This document shows positions 53,700 through 62,379 of a DNA stretch of 64,000 nt, in pieces. This stretch comes from DASQHW01 sp963837155 (GTDB lineage: Bacteria; Actinomycetota; Acidimicrobiia; IMCC26256; PALSA-610). A program made the position numbers and the translations under genes. The notes below the pieces were generated by a model, which was given only the letters and a program-made list of their open reading frames with translations, ran no database searches and was not told where the DNA came from. The stretch lies in contig CAWIMB010000002.1 in NCBI GenBank assembly GCA_963837155.1, forward strand, positions 1,612,001 to 1,676,000. Direction: 5' to 3'. Positions within the stretch are counted from its first letter, which is position 1; each line of letters begins with the position of its first letter.

Positions 53700-53757
53700 G
53701 GTCGGGGGAACGGTGCGCGCCGGACGTCCGACAGGGATGCGGGCAAGGGGGCAACGC

Positions 53758-54654
53758 GTGCGGAACTGGCGGGTCTTGACCGCGATCGCGGCAGTAGTTT
53801 TGGCCGCTCTCGCGGGCGTTCTCGTGTGGAAATACACCGACAACGCCAAGAACGATGCAAAGAAGCCGTTCACCTTCACAAGCGTGCTCGTTGCGAAGTC
53901 ACGCGTGTCGGCGAACACGAGCTTCGAACGCGCACTCGACACGGGGCTGATTGACCGTGAGCAGCGGGTGCGCAACGACGTACCGTCGTCGAGAATCGAC
54001 GGGACGAAGTCCGATGTGCAGCTGAAGAAGACGTACGCGGACCTCATCGCCGGCCACGACATCACCGAGGGCCAGACGATCGTCGAGCAGGACTTCGTCA
54101 CCTCGGGTTCGGTGTCGAGCGGCCTCGCCGGCACGTTGGCGACCGACGAGCAGAAGGTCGGCAAGAACAACGCGCAAGCGATCTCGATCAACCTCGACGA
54201 CACGCATGCCGTTGGCGGCTTCCTGAGCCCCGGTGACCGCGTGAACGTCCTCGTGACGGTCGAGATCACTGACCTCACGTCGAGCGACAGCAAGGCGGTC
54301 ACCACGACCGCGTTCCTGATGCCGGGCGTCAAGGTGCTCGCAGTCGGCGCGACGACCGGTGGCGTGAAGACGACCGCTGCATCGTCGTCGACCGGCGGGA
54401 CAACGCCGACGACGCAGGCACCGCAGAGCCGGGGCGTCATCACGCTCGAGGTCACCCCTCGGCAGGCGCTTCAGATCGCGGCGGCTTCGAAGGACGGCCA
54501 GCTCTACCTGACGCTGAACCCGTCGACCTTCAAGCCCGGCGACTTCAAGGGTGACAACACCGAGATCGCGGAGGCCGAGAACCTCTTCGACCACCCGCTC
54601 AACGAGACCGACAAGTTGCTGGCGGCGATCCGTGCCGCCAACGCCAACAAGTGA
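53758..54654 (+). CDS. cpaB: Flp pilus assembly protein CpaB/RcpC
   Basis: A 298-residue protein with one N-terminal membrane helix (VLTAIAAVVLAALAGVLVWK) and a SAF domain (VLVAKSRVSANTSFERAL...DIT EGQTIVEQDF), then GGFLSPGDRVNVLVTVEI and GVITLEVTPRQALQIAAAS. The linker GVKTTAASSSTGGTTPTTQA is Thr-rich. The Cpa family acts in periplasmic assembly of Tad pili. GTG 53758 follows AGGGGG with about 7-nt spacing, in preference to upstream in-frame starts inside the hairpin leader. Confidence 0.88.
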   Translation: MRNWRVLTAIAAVVLAALAGVLVWKYTDNAKNDAKKPFTFTSVLVAKSRVSANTSFERALDTGLIDREQRVRNDVPSSRIDGTKSDVQLKKTYADLIAGHDITEGQTIVEQDFVTSGSVSSGLAGTLATDEQKVGKNNAQAISINLDDTHAVGGFLSPGDRVNVLVTVEITDLTSSDSKAVTTTAFLMPGVKVLAVGATTGGVKTTAASSSTGGTTPTTQAPQSRGVITLEVTPRQALQIAAASKDGQLYLTLNPSTFKPGDFKGDNTEIAEAENLFDHPLNETDKLLAAIRAANANK

Positions 54655-54706
54655 CCGGGCGAGACGAGCAGGAACGAGACGGCCGGTGAGCGTCATGGGA
54701 GAACCG

Positions 54707-55930
54707 ATGCCGAGCAACCGTCCGGCGTCCCAGCGCTTTCGAGTTCATGCGCTGGAGCCGGACGAACGGCTCCGTACGCGGATGACACTGGAACTCGCGG
54801 GGATCGCGTCGGCGCCGGTTGGGTCGCTGGACGAGATCGTCACGAGCCTGGTGACAGGCGAGCCGACGGTGGTGCTGTTCGGGGCGAGCCTCGCAAACGC
54901 AGCGGGGTTCGACTCGGTGCAGCGGTTGACACGTGCATTCCCAGAGGTGGGCGTTGTCTTGCTCACCGAGGAGCTCACGTTGCCGCTGCTGCAGCAGGCG
55001 CTCCGCGCCGGCGTACGTGACGCAGTAACGATCGACGCGGGCGAGTCGCAGATTCGCCAGGCGATCGACCGGGTCGGCGACGCGATGATGGCCATTGTCA
55101 CGCGCGCCGAGGCTGCGGCCGACACGCACGAGCTCGGCAAGGTCATCGTGGCGTTCTCGACCAAGGGCGGCGTTGGCAAGAGCGTCGTCGCCACGAACAC
55201 CGCCGTGGTCCTTGCGACTCACAGCGCGGGACGCGTGGCACTCGTCGACTGTGACCTTCAGTTCGGCGACGTCGCCGTGCTGCTTGGCATTCCGCCGCTG
55301 CACACCACGACCGACGCCGCGAACGCGATCGAAACCGCCGACGCGCAGTTGATGGAAGGCCTGCTCGCCACGCACGAAGCGTCTTCGCTCCGGGTGTTGT
55401 GCGCGCCGGTCGAGCCCTCAGCCGGTGACCAGATCACCGCCGAAGAGATGACGGGCATCATCCGCATGCTGCGGCGAATGTTCGACTGGATCGTCGTCGA
55501 CATGCCGCCGCACTTCGACGACGTCGTGCTGGCGCTGATCGAAGAGGCGGACCATGTCTTGCTCGTCGCGAGCATGGACATCCCGAGCATCAAGAACCTG
55601 AAGGTCGGCATCCAGACGCTCGACCTCCTCTCGCTCGCGGGCGGAAAGCTCAAGCTCGTGTTGAACCGTGCGAACGCGCGCGTCCACCTCGATGTCAGCG
55701 ACGTCGAGCGGGCGTTGGGCGTCGCGGCGGAGTTCCGCATCCCGTCGGACATCTCGATTCCACAGGCCGTCAACCGCGGTGTGCCCGTCGTACTCGACAA
55801 GCCCCGCGCGCCGGCGGCCCTCGCATTGCGCAACGTCGCCGAGAGCTTCCTTGCCGACGCAGCCGCGCCGGTCCAAGCCGTTCCTGAGCCCGTTTCCGAG
55901 CCCGAAAGCCGCCGTCGACGCTTCCGCTGA
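54707..55930 (+). CDS. cpaE: Tad pilus localisation protein CpaE/TadZ
   Basis: A 407-residue protein: a degenerate receiver-like N-terminal domain (about 1-125; VVLFGASLANAAGFDSVQRL, no clear phospho-Asp) followed by a MinD/ParA-type ATPase with deviant Walker A VIVAFSTKGGVGKSVVATNT, VALVDCDLQFGDVAVLLG and WIVVDMPPHFDDVVLALIEE. It localises the Tad machine at the pole or division site. ATG 54707 follows GGGAG with 6-nt spacing; GTG 54686 and ATG 54695 are also in frame. Confidence 0.9.
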   Translation: MPSNRPASQRFRVHALEPDERLRTRMTLELAGIASAPVGSLDEIVTSLVTGEPTVVLFGASLANAAGFDSVQRLTRAFPEVGVVLLTEELTLPLLQQALRAGVRDAVTIDAGESQIRQAIDRVGDAMMAIVTRAEAAADTHELGKVIVAFSTKGGVGKSVVATNTAVVLATHSAGRVALVDCDLQFGDVAVLLGIPPLHTTTDAANAIETADAQLMEGLLATHEASSLRVLCAPVEPSAGDQITAEEMTGIIRMLRRMFDWIVVDMPPHFDDVVLALIEEADHVLLVASMDIPSIKNLKVGIQTLDLLSLAGGKLKLVLNRANARVHLDVSDVERALGVAAEFRIPSDISIPQAVNRGVPVVLDKPRAPAALALRNVAESFLADAAAPVQAVPEPVSEPESRRRRFR

Positions 55931-55966
55931 GCCGGAACCTCGCGTCGTCAGGAGGAGGTCGCGATC

Positions 55967-57322
55967 ATGTCCCAGCAGTATTCACGGTGGCAGGACCTGC
56001 AGAAGGGTCCGAGCGTCACGCGTACGTCGCAGCTCGAAGACCTGCGCCAGCGCGTGCACCAGTTCGTGATCGACCAGGTCGGTCCGATGCTCGCCGACGA
56101 GAAGGTCAGTGAGCACGAGCTTCGTCGCGTCGTGCACGAGCACGTGAACAAGGCGCTCATCGACGAGAACATCGCGCTGTCGGCCGCCGAACGAGCGCAG
56201 CTCGTTCAGGATGTCACCGACGACACGATCGGCTACGGCCCGATCGACCGCTTCCTGCACGACCCGGGCATCACCGAGGTCATGTGCAACGGCCCGAAGT
56301 CGGTCTACATCGAGCGCCGAGGAAAGATCGAAGACACCGACGTCGAGTTCGTCGACGAAGGTCACCTCCGTCGCACGATCGACAAGATCGTCGGTCAGGT
56401 CGGCCGTCGCATCGACGAGGGTTCACCGATGGTCGACGCTCGTCTGCCCGATGGCTCTCGTGTGAACGCCGTCGTGCACCCCGTCGCAATCGGCGGACCG
56501 TTCCTCACGATCCGAAAGTTCTCCAAGGACCCGTACACCATCGGGGACCTGATCTCGTTCGGTTCGATCACGCCGCAGGTCGCGGACTTCACCGACGCGT
56601 GTATCCGCGGCCGGCTCAACTGCATCGTGTCCGGTGGTACCGGTACCGGTAAGACGACGTTGCTCAACGTGCTCTCGTCGTTCATCCCGAACGACGAGCG
56701 GATCGTCACGATCGAGGACGCCAAGGAGCTCAAGCTCTGGCAGGAGCACGTCTGCTCGCTCGAGTCCCGCCCGCCCAACATCGAGGGCACCGGCGAGATC
56801 CGGATCCGCGAGCTCGTCCGTAACTCGCTGCGTATGCGGCCCGACCGCATCATCGTCGGTGAGGCTCGTGGCGCCGAGGCGCTCGACATGCTCCAGGCGA
56901 TGAACACCGGTCACGACGGTTCACTCACCACCATCCACTCGAACAGCCCGCGCGACACCCTCTCCCGTATCGAGACGATGGTGTTGATGGGCGGCATCGA
57001 GCTCCCCATCCGTGCGATCCGGGAGCAGATGGCGAGTGCCGTCGACCTCATCGTGCACCTCACGCGTATGCGTGACGGCACACGTCGCGTCACCAACGTC
57101 GTGGAGGTCCTCGGTATGGAGGGCGAAACGATCGTGATGCAGGACCTGTACCTCTTCGACTACGGCATGGGCATCGACCAGGACGGGAAGTTCCTCGGCC
57201 GGTTGAAGAGCACCGGGATCCGTCCCAAGTTCTCGGACCGGCTCACGGACTACGGCATCGCGCTGGAGCCCGAGCTCTTCACGCTCGAGCCGTTCGCCCG
57301 TCGGGTGGTGGGAATCCGATGA
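55967..57322 (+). CDS. cpaF: Tad secretion ATPase CpaF/TadA
   Basis: A 451-residue hexameric ATPase powering pilus assembly. GFGPIDRFL-like IGYGPIDRFLHDPGITEVMC, the Walker A IVSGGTGTGKTTLLNVLSSF, the Asp box RIVTIEDAKELKLWQEHVCS, ELVRNSLRMRPDRIIVGEAR and the His box GHDGSLTTIHSNSPRDTLSR are all intact. AGGAGGAGG lies 7 nt before ATG 55967. The stop overlaps tadB (ATGA). Confidence 0.95.
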   Translation: MSQQYSRWQDLQKGPSVTRTSQLEDLRQRVHQFVIDQVGPMLADEKVSEHELRRVVHEHVNKALIDENIALSAAERAQLVQDVTDDTIGYGPIDRFLHDPGITEVMCNGPKSVYIERRGKIEDTDVEFVDEGHLRRTIDKIVGQVGRRIDEGSPMVDARLPDGSRVNAVVHPVAIGGPFLTIRKFSKDPYTIGDLISFGSITPQVADFTDACIRGRLNCIVSGGTGTGKTTLLNVLSSFIPNDERIVTIEDAKELKLWQEHVCSLESRPPNIEGTGEIRIRELVRNSLRMRPDRIIVGEARGAEALDMLQAMNTGHDGSLTTIHSNSPRDTLSRIETMVLMGGIELPIRAIREQMASAVDLIVHLTRMRDGTRRVTNVVEVLGMEGETIVMQDLYLFDYGMGIDQDGKFLGRLKSTGIRPKFSDRLTDYGIALEPELFTLEPFARRVVGIR

Positions 57323-58281
57323 TCCTCGCAATCGTCATTCTCGCCGGCCTCGCGACGGCAGGACTCGTCGGTTCGGTCGGCGTGCTGCTCGGTCGCCGCG
57401 AAGCCGCTCTCGAGCGCCGCCTCGCTGGCTACGAGCGCGTCGGTCCGGCCGAACCGGCGAAGGGCTCCTCGACTGCGCCCGAAACCGCCCTCGTCCAACA
57501 GGCGGTCGAGTACACCAACCGGCTCGCCGTGCGCGCCGGCATACTCGAGAAGGTCGAGCAAGCGCTCGAACGAGCGGATCTCCCGATTCGTGCCGGCGAG
57601 CTGCTCTTCTACTCAGCCGCTGCCGTCGTGATGGTGCTGCTCGGCATCAGCATCCTCGTCGGTCCGATCTACGGCCTGGTTGCCGCGGTGCTCGTCGGTT
57701 TTGCACCCGGGATGTTCGTGTCCTACAAACAGGGGAGCCGTCAGCGGGCCTTCGAACACCAACTGCCCGACACGCTCACGCTGCTGTCGAGCTCGTTGCG
57801 GGCCGGCTTCTCGTTCATGCAGGGCCTCGAGGCAGTTGCCCAGGAGATTGGCCCGCCGATGCGCCGCGAGTTGCAGCGGGTGTTCACCGAGGTGCGCTTG
57901 GGCCGTTCGCCCGAAGACGCGCTCGAGGACGCGGCGGTGCGCATGGGCAGCAACGACCTCGCATGGACCGTCATGGCGATCAAGATCCAGCGCGAGGTCG
58001 GCGGCAACTTGGCGACGCTGCTCGACACCGTCGCCGACACGATGCAAAAGCGCGAACGTATCCGCCGTGAGATTCGTGCGCTCACGGCCGAGGGCCGCCT
58101 GAGCGGCATCATTCTCGGACTGCTGCCGCCTGTGGCCGGCCTCGGTCTGTTCCTCGTCGCGCCGGACTACATGAAGACGCTGTTCGACGACACGCTCGGT
58201 ATTGCCGCCGTCATCGTTTCGGCCGGTCTCGCAGTCGTCGGTTGGTTCTGGCTCCGCAAGATTGTCGACATCGAGGTCTGA
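57319..58281 (+). CDS. tadB: Tad pilus platform protein TadB
   Basis: A 320-residue inner-membrane protein of the T2SSF family. The cytoplasmic core (QLPDTLTLLSSSLRAGFSFM, QGLEAVAQEIGPPMRRELQR, MGSNDLAWTVMAIKIQREVG, GNLATLLDTVADTMQKRERI) is the canonical TadB pattern, flanked by helices at both ends (VMVLLGISILVGPIYGLVAA; GLLPPVAGLGLFLV). The length and overlap with cpaF are normal. Confidence 0.92.
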   Translation: MILAIVILAGLATAGLVGSVGVLLGRREAALERRLAGYERVGPAEPAKGSSTAPETALVQQAVEYTNRLAVRAGILEKVEQALERADLPIRAGELLFYSAAAVVMVLLGISILVGPIYGLVAAVLVGFAPGMFVSYKQGSRQRAFEHQLPDTLTLLSSSLRAGFSFMQGLEAVAQEIGPPMRRELQRVFTEVRLGRSPEDALEDAAVRMGSNDLAWTVMAIKIQREVGGNLATLLDTVADTMQKRERIRREIRALTAEGRLSGIILGLLPPVAGLGLFLVAPDYMKTLFDDTLGIAAVIVSAGLAVVGWFWLRKIVDIEV

Positions 58282-58283
58282 GC

Positions 58284-59195
58284 ATGGTCCCGATAATTCT
58301 CGTCTTCGCCGTCGGCGCCATTGTGCTCGGCGCCTGGTCGGCGTCTACCGCGCTCGAGGCGCGCACCGGTCGCACCCGCTCGTTGCGCGCGATCGAGAAC
58401 TACGAAGTCGTCGACGTGCGCGAGCAAGAGATGCTCGAGTCGGTCTCGGACCGTCTCGTCGCGCCGGTCGGTCGGAAGCTGCTCGAGATTGCGCGCAATC
58501 TCACACCGGTCGGGTACGTCGAGAAGCTCAAGCGGGACATCGTCCTGGCGGGCAGCCCGCCGGGCTACGAGGTTGATCGCTTCCTCGTGTGGAAGGTGCT
58601 CGGTTTCGCCTCCGGGCTCGGCTGGATCATCCTCTCCTACATCTTCTTGTCGGACCACATGCTGTTGATGCTGCTTACCATCGGCTTCACGTGGGGCCTC
58701 TCGTTCTTCGGTCCGGACATCCTGATCAGCCAGCACATCACGAACCGGCGCGCCGAGATCCAGCGCCGCATGCCCGACACGCTCGACCTGCTCGTGATCT
58801 CGGTCGAAGCAGGCCTCGGCTTCGAGCAGGCGCTCGACCGGACCGCCGCCACCGTGCCCGGTCCGCTCTCCGAAGAGCTCAGACGCATGCTGCAGGAGAC
58901 GCGGATGGGTGCGAGTCGCGCTGACGTGCTGCGTGCGCTCGACGAGCGCACCAACGTCGACGAGCTCCGGACGTTCATCGTCGCGATGTTGCAGGCCGAC
59001 ACGTTCGGTGTTTCGATCGCCCGCATCCTGCGCACACAAGCGGACGAGATGCGTGTCCGCCGCCGCTATCTGGCACAGGAAAAGTCGCAGAAAGCACCGG
59101 TGAAGATGTTGTTCCCGTTGGTGCTCTGCATCTTCCCCGCGACCTTGGTGGTCGTCGTGATGCCGGGCTTCATGCAGGTGTTCGACAAGCTCTAA
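58284..59195 (+). CDS. tadC: Tad pilus platform protein TadC
   Basis: A 303-residue T2SSF-family protein, partner of TadB. RRMPDTLDLLVISVEAGLGF, EQALDRTAATVPGPLSEELR, DELRTFIVAMLQADTFGVSI and RRRYLAQEKSQKAPVKMLFP are typical. Helices lie at 1-20, around 120-155 and at the C-terminus (PLVLCIFPATLVVVVMPGFM). ATG 58284 follows the tadB stop by 2 nt. Confidence 0.92.
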   Translation: MVPIILVFAVGAIVLGAWSASTALEARTGRTRSLRAIENYEVVDVREQEMLESVSDRLVAPVGRKLLEIARNLTPVGYVEKLKRDIVLAGSPPGYEVDRFLVWKVLGFASGLGWIILSYIFLSDHMLLMLLTIGFTWGLSFFGPDILISQHITNRRAEIQRRMPDTLDLLVISVEAGLGFEQALDRTAATVPGPLSEELRRMLQETRMGASRADVLRALDERTNVDELRTFIVAMLQADTFGVSIARILRTQADEMRVRRRYLAQEKSQKAPVKMLFPLVLCIFPATLVVVVMPGFMQVFDKL

Positions 59196-59199
59196 GACG

Positions 59200-60681
59200 A
59201 TGACGGTCGCCCAAGAGCGGGCCGAGGCGGCGGCGGGGTCTCGGTCAGAGCTGGCTGCAGCACGCGGCCCGCGGCTCAGCACCGTCTTCACGTGGGTGTT
59301 CGCAGTCGGCGGGTTCGCGATCGGTATTCGTCCGCTGCACGACAACTCGTTCATGGTGCACCTACGCACCGGGCGCCTCATTCTCGACCACGGCATCCCG
59401 CACCACGATCCCTACTCGTTCAGTGCGGCAGGAACGAAGTGGGTCGCGGAATCGTGGCTCGCCGAACTGCTCTATGGCTCCGTGAACCGCGTCGCGGGCG
59501 CGTTCGGCTTGAGACTGTTCGGCGCCGCAATGGGTCTCGCGATCGGCTTGCTGTTGTTCCGCATCGCGTTGCGAACCGCAAACGACCGCGTAGGTGCCGG
59601 CGCGCTCACGCTGCTCACGCTCGCGGTACTGATGAACGTCTGGTCCGAGCGCCCATTGATGTTCGGCATCCTTGCGATGCTCGTCCTCGGCGCCGTCGTC
59701 GAGCTCCCGGACAGCTGGGTCGGTCGTCACTCGATGGTGGCGCTCTCGGCGTTGATGTGGATGTGGGCGAACTCGCACGGGACGTTCATCATCGGGTTCG
59801 GGTATCTCGCCGTGCACCTCCTGGGCCGGGCGCTGGAGGGCCACCCGCCCACGCGCGGCCGAGAGCGGGTGTTGTTGCGGGGGTCAGCGCTCGCCGCGGC
59901 CGTCATCGTGATCAACCCTTACGGGCTCGATCTCGTGTTGTTCCCGCTGCGCCTGCTCGGCCGGGGCGAGGCGCTGCAAGACGTGGCCGAGTGGCAGTCC
60001 CCGAACTTTCGGGAAGCCGGCGGCCTGCTCTTTGGTGCGTTCCTCGTCTGCACGCTCGTCGTGCTGGCGCGCAAGCGCCCCGGCATTCGTGACGTACTGA
60101 TCACGGTCACGTTCGTGGTGCTCGGGCTCTGGGCGATTCGCAACGTCGGCCTCGCCGTCATCGCGATCCTGCCGATCCTCGGCCGCCTCCTTCGCAACGA
60201 CACGCCTCGGTCTGACGAGGGCCGATCGGTGCACCGGCTCATGGTCGTAGCCGCGGTGGTCACGCTCTTCATGGTCGGTCTGAACGCCGCAGGCGAACGC
60301 GACTGGAATCTCCGGGCCTACCCGGTGGCCGCGTTCGAAGCGGTGCAGCAGCAGCACCTCGAAGGGCGCCGGATCTATGCGCATGATGCGTGGGGCGGAT
60401 ACCTGATCGCGACTGCTTGGCCGGATCAGAAGGTCTTCTTCGACGATCGCTTCGACATGTACCCGATCGAAATCAATCGTGCCGACACCGAGCTCTCCCA
60501 GGTACGCCCGGGCTGGCTGGCCGCGCTCGATCGCTACCAGATCGAGGTCGTGATGACACAGCCGACCAAGCCGCTCGCTCAGGCCCTCGCCGAGCGCGAA
60601 GACTGGATCCGCATCTACGCCGACAAAGTGGCCGCGGTCTACGCCCGCCGCTCCCTCGTTCCCACGCGCACCTCCGCCTGA
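59200..60681 (+). CDS. Multi-pass membrane protein, GT-C-like, in the tad operon
   Basis: A 493-residue membrane protein starting 4 nt after tadC. The first extracytoplasmic loop has MVHLRTGRLILDHGIPHHDP then WVAESWLAELLYG, the acidic/His-rich loop style of GT-C glycosyltransferases and Dol-P-Man mannosyltransferase relatives. About ten helices follow. The C-terminal domain (EGRRIYAHDAWGGYLIATAW, KVFFDDRFDMYPIEINRADT) is soluble. A role in glycosylating the pilin or related surface proteins is plausible but unproven. Paralogues occur widely in bacteria with unknown function. Confidence 0.65.
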   Translation: MTVAQERAEAAAGSRSELAAARGPRLSTVFTWVFAVGGFAIGIRPLHDNSFMVHLRTGRLILDHGIPHHDPYSFSAAGTKWVAESWLAELLYGSVNRVAGAFGLRLFGAAMGLAIGLLLFRIALRTANDRVGAGALTLLTLAVLMNVWSERPLMFGILAMLVLGAVVELPDSWVGRHSMVALSALMWMWANSHGTFIIGFGYLAVHLLGRALEGHPPTRGRERVLLRGSALAAAVIVINPYGLDLVLFPLRLLGRGEALQDVAEWQSPNFREAGGLLFGAFLVCTLVVLARKRPGIRDVLITVTFVVLGLWAIRNVGLAVIAILPILGRLLRNDTPRSDEGRSVHRLMVVAAVVTLFMVGLNAAGERDWNLRAYPVAAFEAVQQQHLEGRRIYAHDAWGGYLIATAWPDQKVFFDDRFDMYPIEINRADTELSQVRPGWLAALDRYQIEVVMTQPTKPLAQALAEREDWIRIYADKVAAVYARRSLVPTRTSA

Positions 60682-60695
60682 CGCCTGGCTGGGTT

Positions 60696-60795
60696 GTCGG
60701 CGACGGCATACGCCTCCGGTCGCCGTCCGGCTCCGCTTCGCTCCGCCGGCCCCCACCCGCCCCCCAGGCTCCCTCCGGCGCATACCCCCGCCGAC
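60696..60795 (+). repeat. Palindromic MITE/REP-like element, copy A
   Basis: About 100 bp with CTCCGGTCGCCGTCCGGCTC in the first half and AGGCTCCCTCCGG in the second. The ends (GTCGGCG... and ...CGCCGAC) are inverted. It shares long stretches with copy B at 61888-61958 in the opposite orientation and carries about 30 extra bases in the middle. It begins 14 nt after the last tad gene. Confidence 0.7.
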
Positions 60796-60865
60796 TCTCT
60801 TTTCTCGCTCGGACTTCGTGGTCAGGAACGGTCGCGGCAAACTCCTGATCGCTGTCGGCGCGCGA

Positions 60866-60917
60866 ACACGTCGGACTCATTACCTCTAGGTCGGAGGTTC
60901 GATCCCTGACGAGCCCA
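60866..60917 (+). pseudogene. Degenerate 3' half of a tRNA (possible att scar)
   Basis: The stretch AGGTCGGAGGTTCGATCC continues to CCTGACGAGCCCA. This reads as variable loop, T arm (GGAGG-TTCGATC-CCTGA, two mismatches), acceptor strand CGAGCCC and discriminator A. A CAT-like anticodon loop (CTCATTA) precedes it. No 5' acceptor strand GGGCTCG, D arm or intact stem lies upstream. It looks like the 3' end of a tRNA-Met/Ile-type gene left by an integration event. The rest of the gap 60682-61128 shows nothing else. Confidence 0.55.
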
Positions 60918-61128
60918 CACGAATGCCGTGGGCAGACGAGCTGACAGGGTTCACGTGGTTTCGGCGCGGCGATGTCTTCGATCAGCGAGCGCGTACACGC
61001 GATGACGCGACACGAGTAGCGGACCGCCTGCCGCATGGATGACGGTGAACATGTGGAGAACGGAAGCTCACGACGGTCACGGCTTCGCTCCAGCACCGCG
61101 CGGTCGCCAGCATCCGAGTCTGGGAGAT

Positions 61129-61857
61129 TTAGTCTTCCTGTTCGCCGCGACGACAGGTCTGAATGGCTCGTTGGAGCAGGTCAGGATCGACATCCCAGCG
61201 GGTGGTCAACTCGACTAACAGAGGCAGCAGGCTCGGGTCAGCGAAGGCACGCGCCGCGTCAACAACGAGTCGTTCGACAGTATCTGCTTGCAGTTCGTCG
61301 CGTAGCAGATCAAGAACCGCTGGATCACGTCGTTCGGCGAGCCCGACGAGTGCTTCGAGTCGCGTTTCGATGTCTGAATCGAACAGACGGGCTCGAAGCG
61401 CTGCGCGAATGGCTGGGGTGTCGAGGTGAAGGAGGGAGCCGAGACCGAATGCTGCCCAGTCTCGTACATCCGGTGACGGGTCATTCGTGAGGGCGATCAA
61501 GGCGTCCGCGACGCGTGCCTTCGTCGCTGGCGTCTCCAGTCCGCCGGGAAGGCTGCACGTCACTGCAAGACGAACCCGCTCGTCAGGGTGTGTGGCGTAC
61601 GGGAGTAGCGCCAAGCTTGCGACGTCGTTCCATGCGGCCCCGAGCGCCGCCGCGAGGGCAATCAAGACGTCGGGGTCCTCGGTGCGCGAGAGCATCGCTA
61701 TCAGCTCCGGCACGACCTCGGCGCAGTGCTCGGGATGCCCGTTGATCCTGTCGCGCAGTTGCTCTGCGCGTTTGATCAGCTCGGTCGCCTCGTTCACAAC
61801 AAGATTCTCTCGCAGTACGCGAGGAAGACCCCTTGGCACCACACCATCGCCAGGCAT
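61129..61857 (-). CDS. HEAT-repeat protein
   Basis: A 242-residue all-helical protein. Successive HEAT-like units are visible (PELIAMLSRTEDPDVLIALA, LLPYATHPDERVRLAVTCSL, ALIALTNDPSPDVRDWAAFG, RLFDSDIETRLEALVGLAER, LLPLLVELTTRWDVDPDLLQ). HEAT arrays mediate protein binding; some serve as immunity or anti-toxin proteins. No partner is adjacent. ATG 61857; GTG 61800 is a possible later start. It lies in an accessory patch between two inverted repeats, opposite in strand to the tad genes. Confidence 0.75.
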   Translation of the reverse strand: MPGDGVVPRGLPRVLRENLVVNEATELIKRAEQLRDRINGHPEHCAEVVPELIAMLSRTEDPDVLIALAAALGAAWNDVASLALLPYATHPDERVRLAVTCSLPGGLETPATKARVADALIALTNDPSPDVRDWAAFGLGSLLHLDTPAIRAALRARLFDSDIETRLEALVGLAERRDPAVLDLLRDELQADTVERLVVDAARAFADPSLLPLLVELTTRWDVDPDLLQRAIQTCRRGEQED

Positions 61858-61887
61858 CTGCTTCGCTCTCGGCCAAATGCGTGAGAA

Positions 61888-61958
61888 GTCGGCGGCGGTG
61901 TAGGCCGGAGGGAGCCTTGGGAGCCGGACGGCGACCGGAGGGGTGTGCCGCCGCCGAC
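61888..61958 (-). repeat. Palindromic MITE/REP-like element, copy B
   Basis: Seventy-one bases; inverted ends GTCGGCGGCGG and CCGCCGCCGAC match perfectly over 11 bp. It shares CTCCGGTCGCCGTCCGGCTC and GGCTCCCTCCGGC with copy A, in opposite orientation about 1.1 kb away. It is an internally shorter version of the same element. Confidence 0.75.
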
Positions 61959-61990
61959 ATCCCCGGGACAGTGGGCGCCAGAACGCCCAG

Positions 61991-62026
61991 AAATTGAAGA
62001 AGCCGCCGACCCGAAGGCCGGCGGCT
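61991..62026 (-). terminator. Rho-independent terminator of flp
   Basis: On the minus strand, AGCCGCCG and its complement enclose CC-TTCG-GG, a stable tetraloop, followed by TCTTCAATTT. It lies 22 nt after the pilin stop and is the clearest intrinsic terminator in the window. Confidence 0.85.
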
Positions 62027-62047
62027 GCTTCAGTGAAGCTCTCTGAC

Positions 62048-62218
62048 TTAGCCGAGGTTGTTGTTGGCTTCGTCGAACTTCGTGCTCACCTTCTTGCCAA
62101 GCGCCGTAACGGCGATGACAACGACGAGCGCGATGAACACGAGCAAGAACACGTACTCAACGAGGTTGGCGCCACGCTCGCTCTGAATGTCGAGCTTCGC
62201 GAGTACCCACGCCTTCAT
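62048..62218 (-). CDS. flp: Flp-type pilin
   Basis: A 56-residue prepilin. The leader MKAWVLAKLDIQSERG ends in the TadV-type cleavage site, then ANLVEYVFLLVFIALVVVIA, with the conserved Glu5 and Tyr6 of Flp pilins and a hydrophobic helix. The tail is KKVSTKFDEANNNLG. It is the structural subunit for the Tad machine at 53.7-60.7 kb, yet lies on the opposite strand and 1.4 kb beyond it. ATG 62218 gives the normal leader length. The 161-nt gap to the regulator gene on its right contains no other gene; its promoter must lie there. Confidence 0.9.
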   Translation of the reverse strand: MKAWVLAKLDIQSERGANLVEYVFLLVFIALVVVIAVTALGKKVSTKFDEANNNLG

Positions 62219-62379
62219 GACGGACAATTCGAGAAAACATTCTGGGTTGACCCCCTGCGGTCGCGGATGCCATGCCCGGTCCTCCTTGCCGAACAAAGCA
62301 GGCACAGAATGGCACTCGTACCTATTGCGCCGAAATAGGTCATCCGCCCTATTTGGGAGGGCTGGGAGTGCCAGTGGGG

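Noticed and set aside
53612..53757. Cyclic di-GMP (GEMM-type) riboswitch upstream of cpaB
   Set aside because: The conserved GEMM segments and tetraloop/receptor arrangement are absent; only simple tandem hairpins are seen.
60866..60917. A functional tRNA-Met
   Set aside because: Only the 3' half resembles a tRNA. The T stem has mismatches and no 5' acceptor strand or D arm exists upstream.
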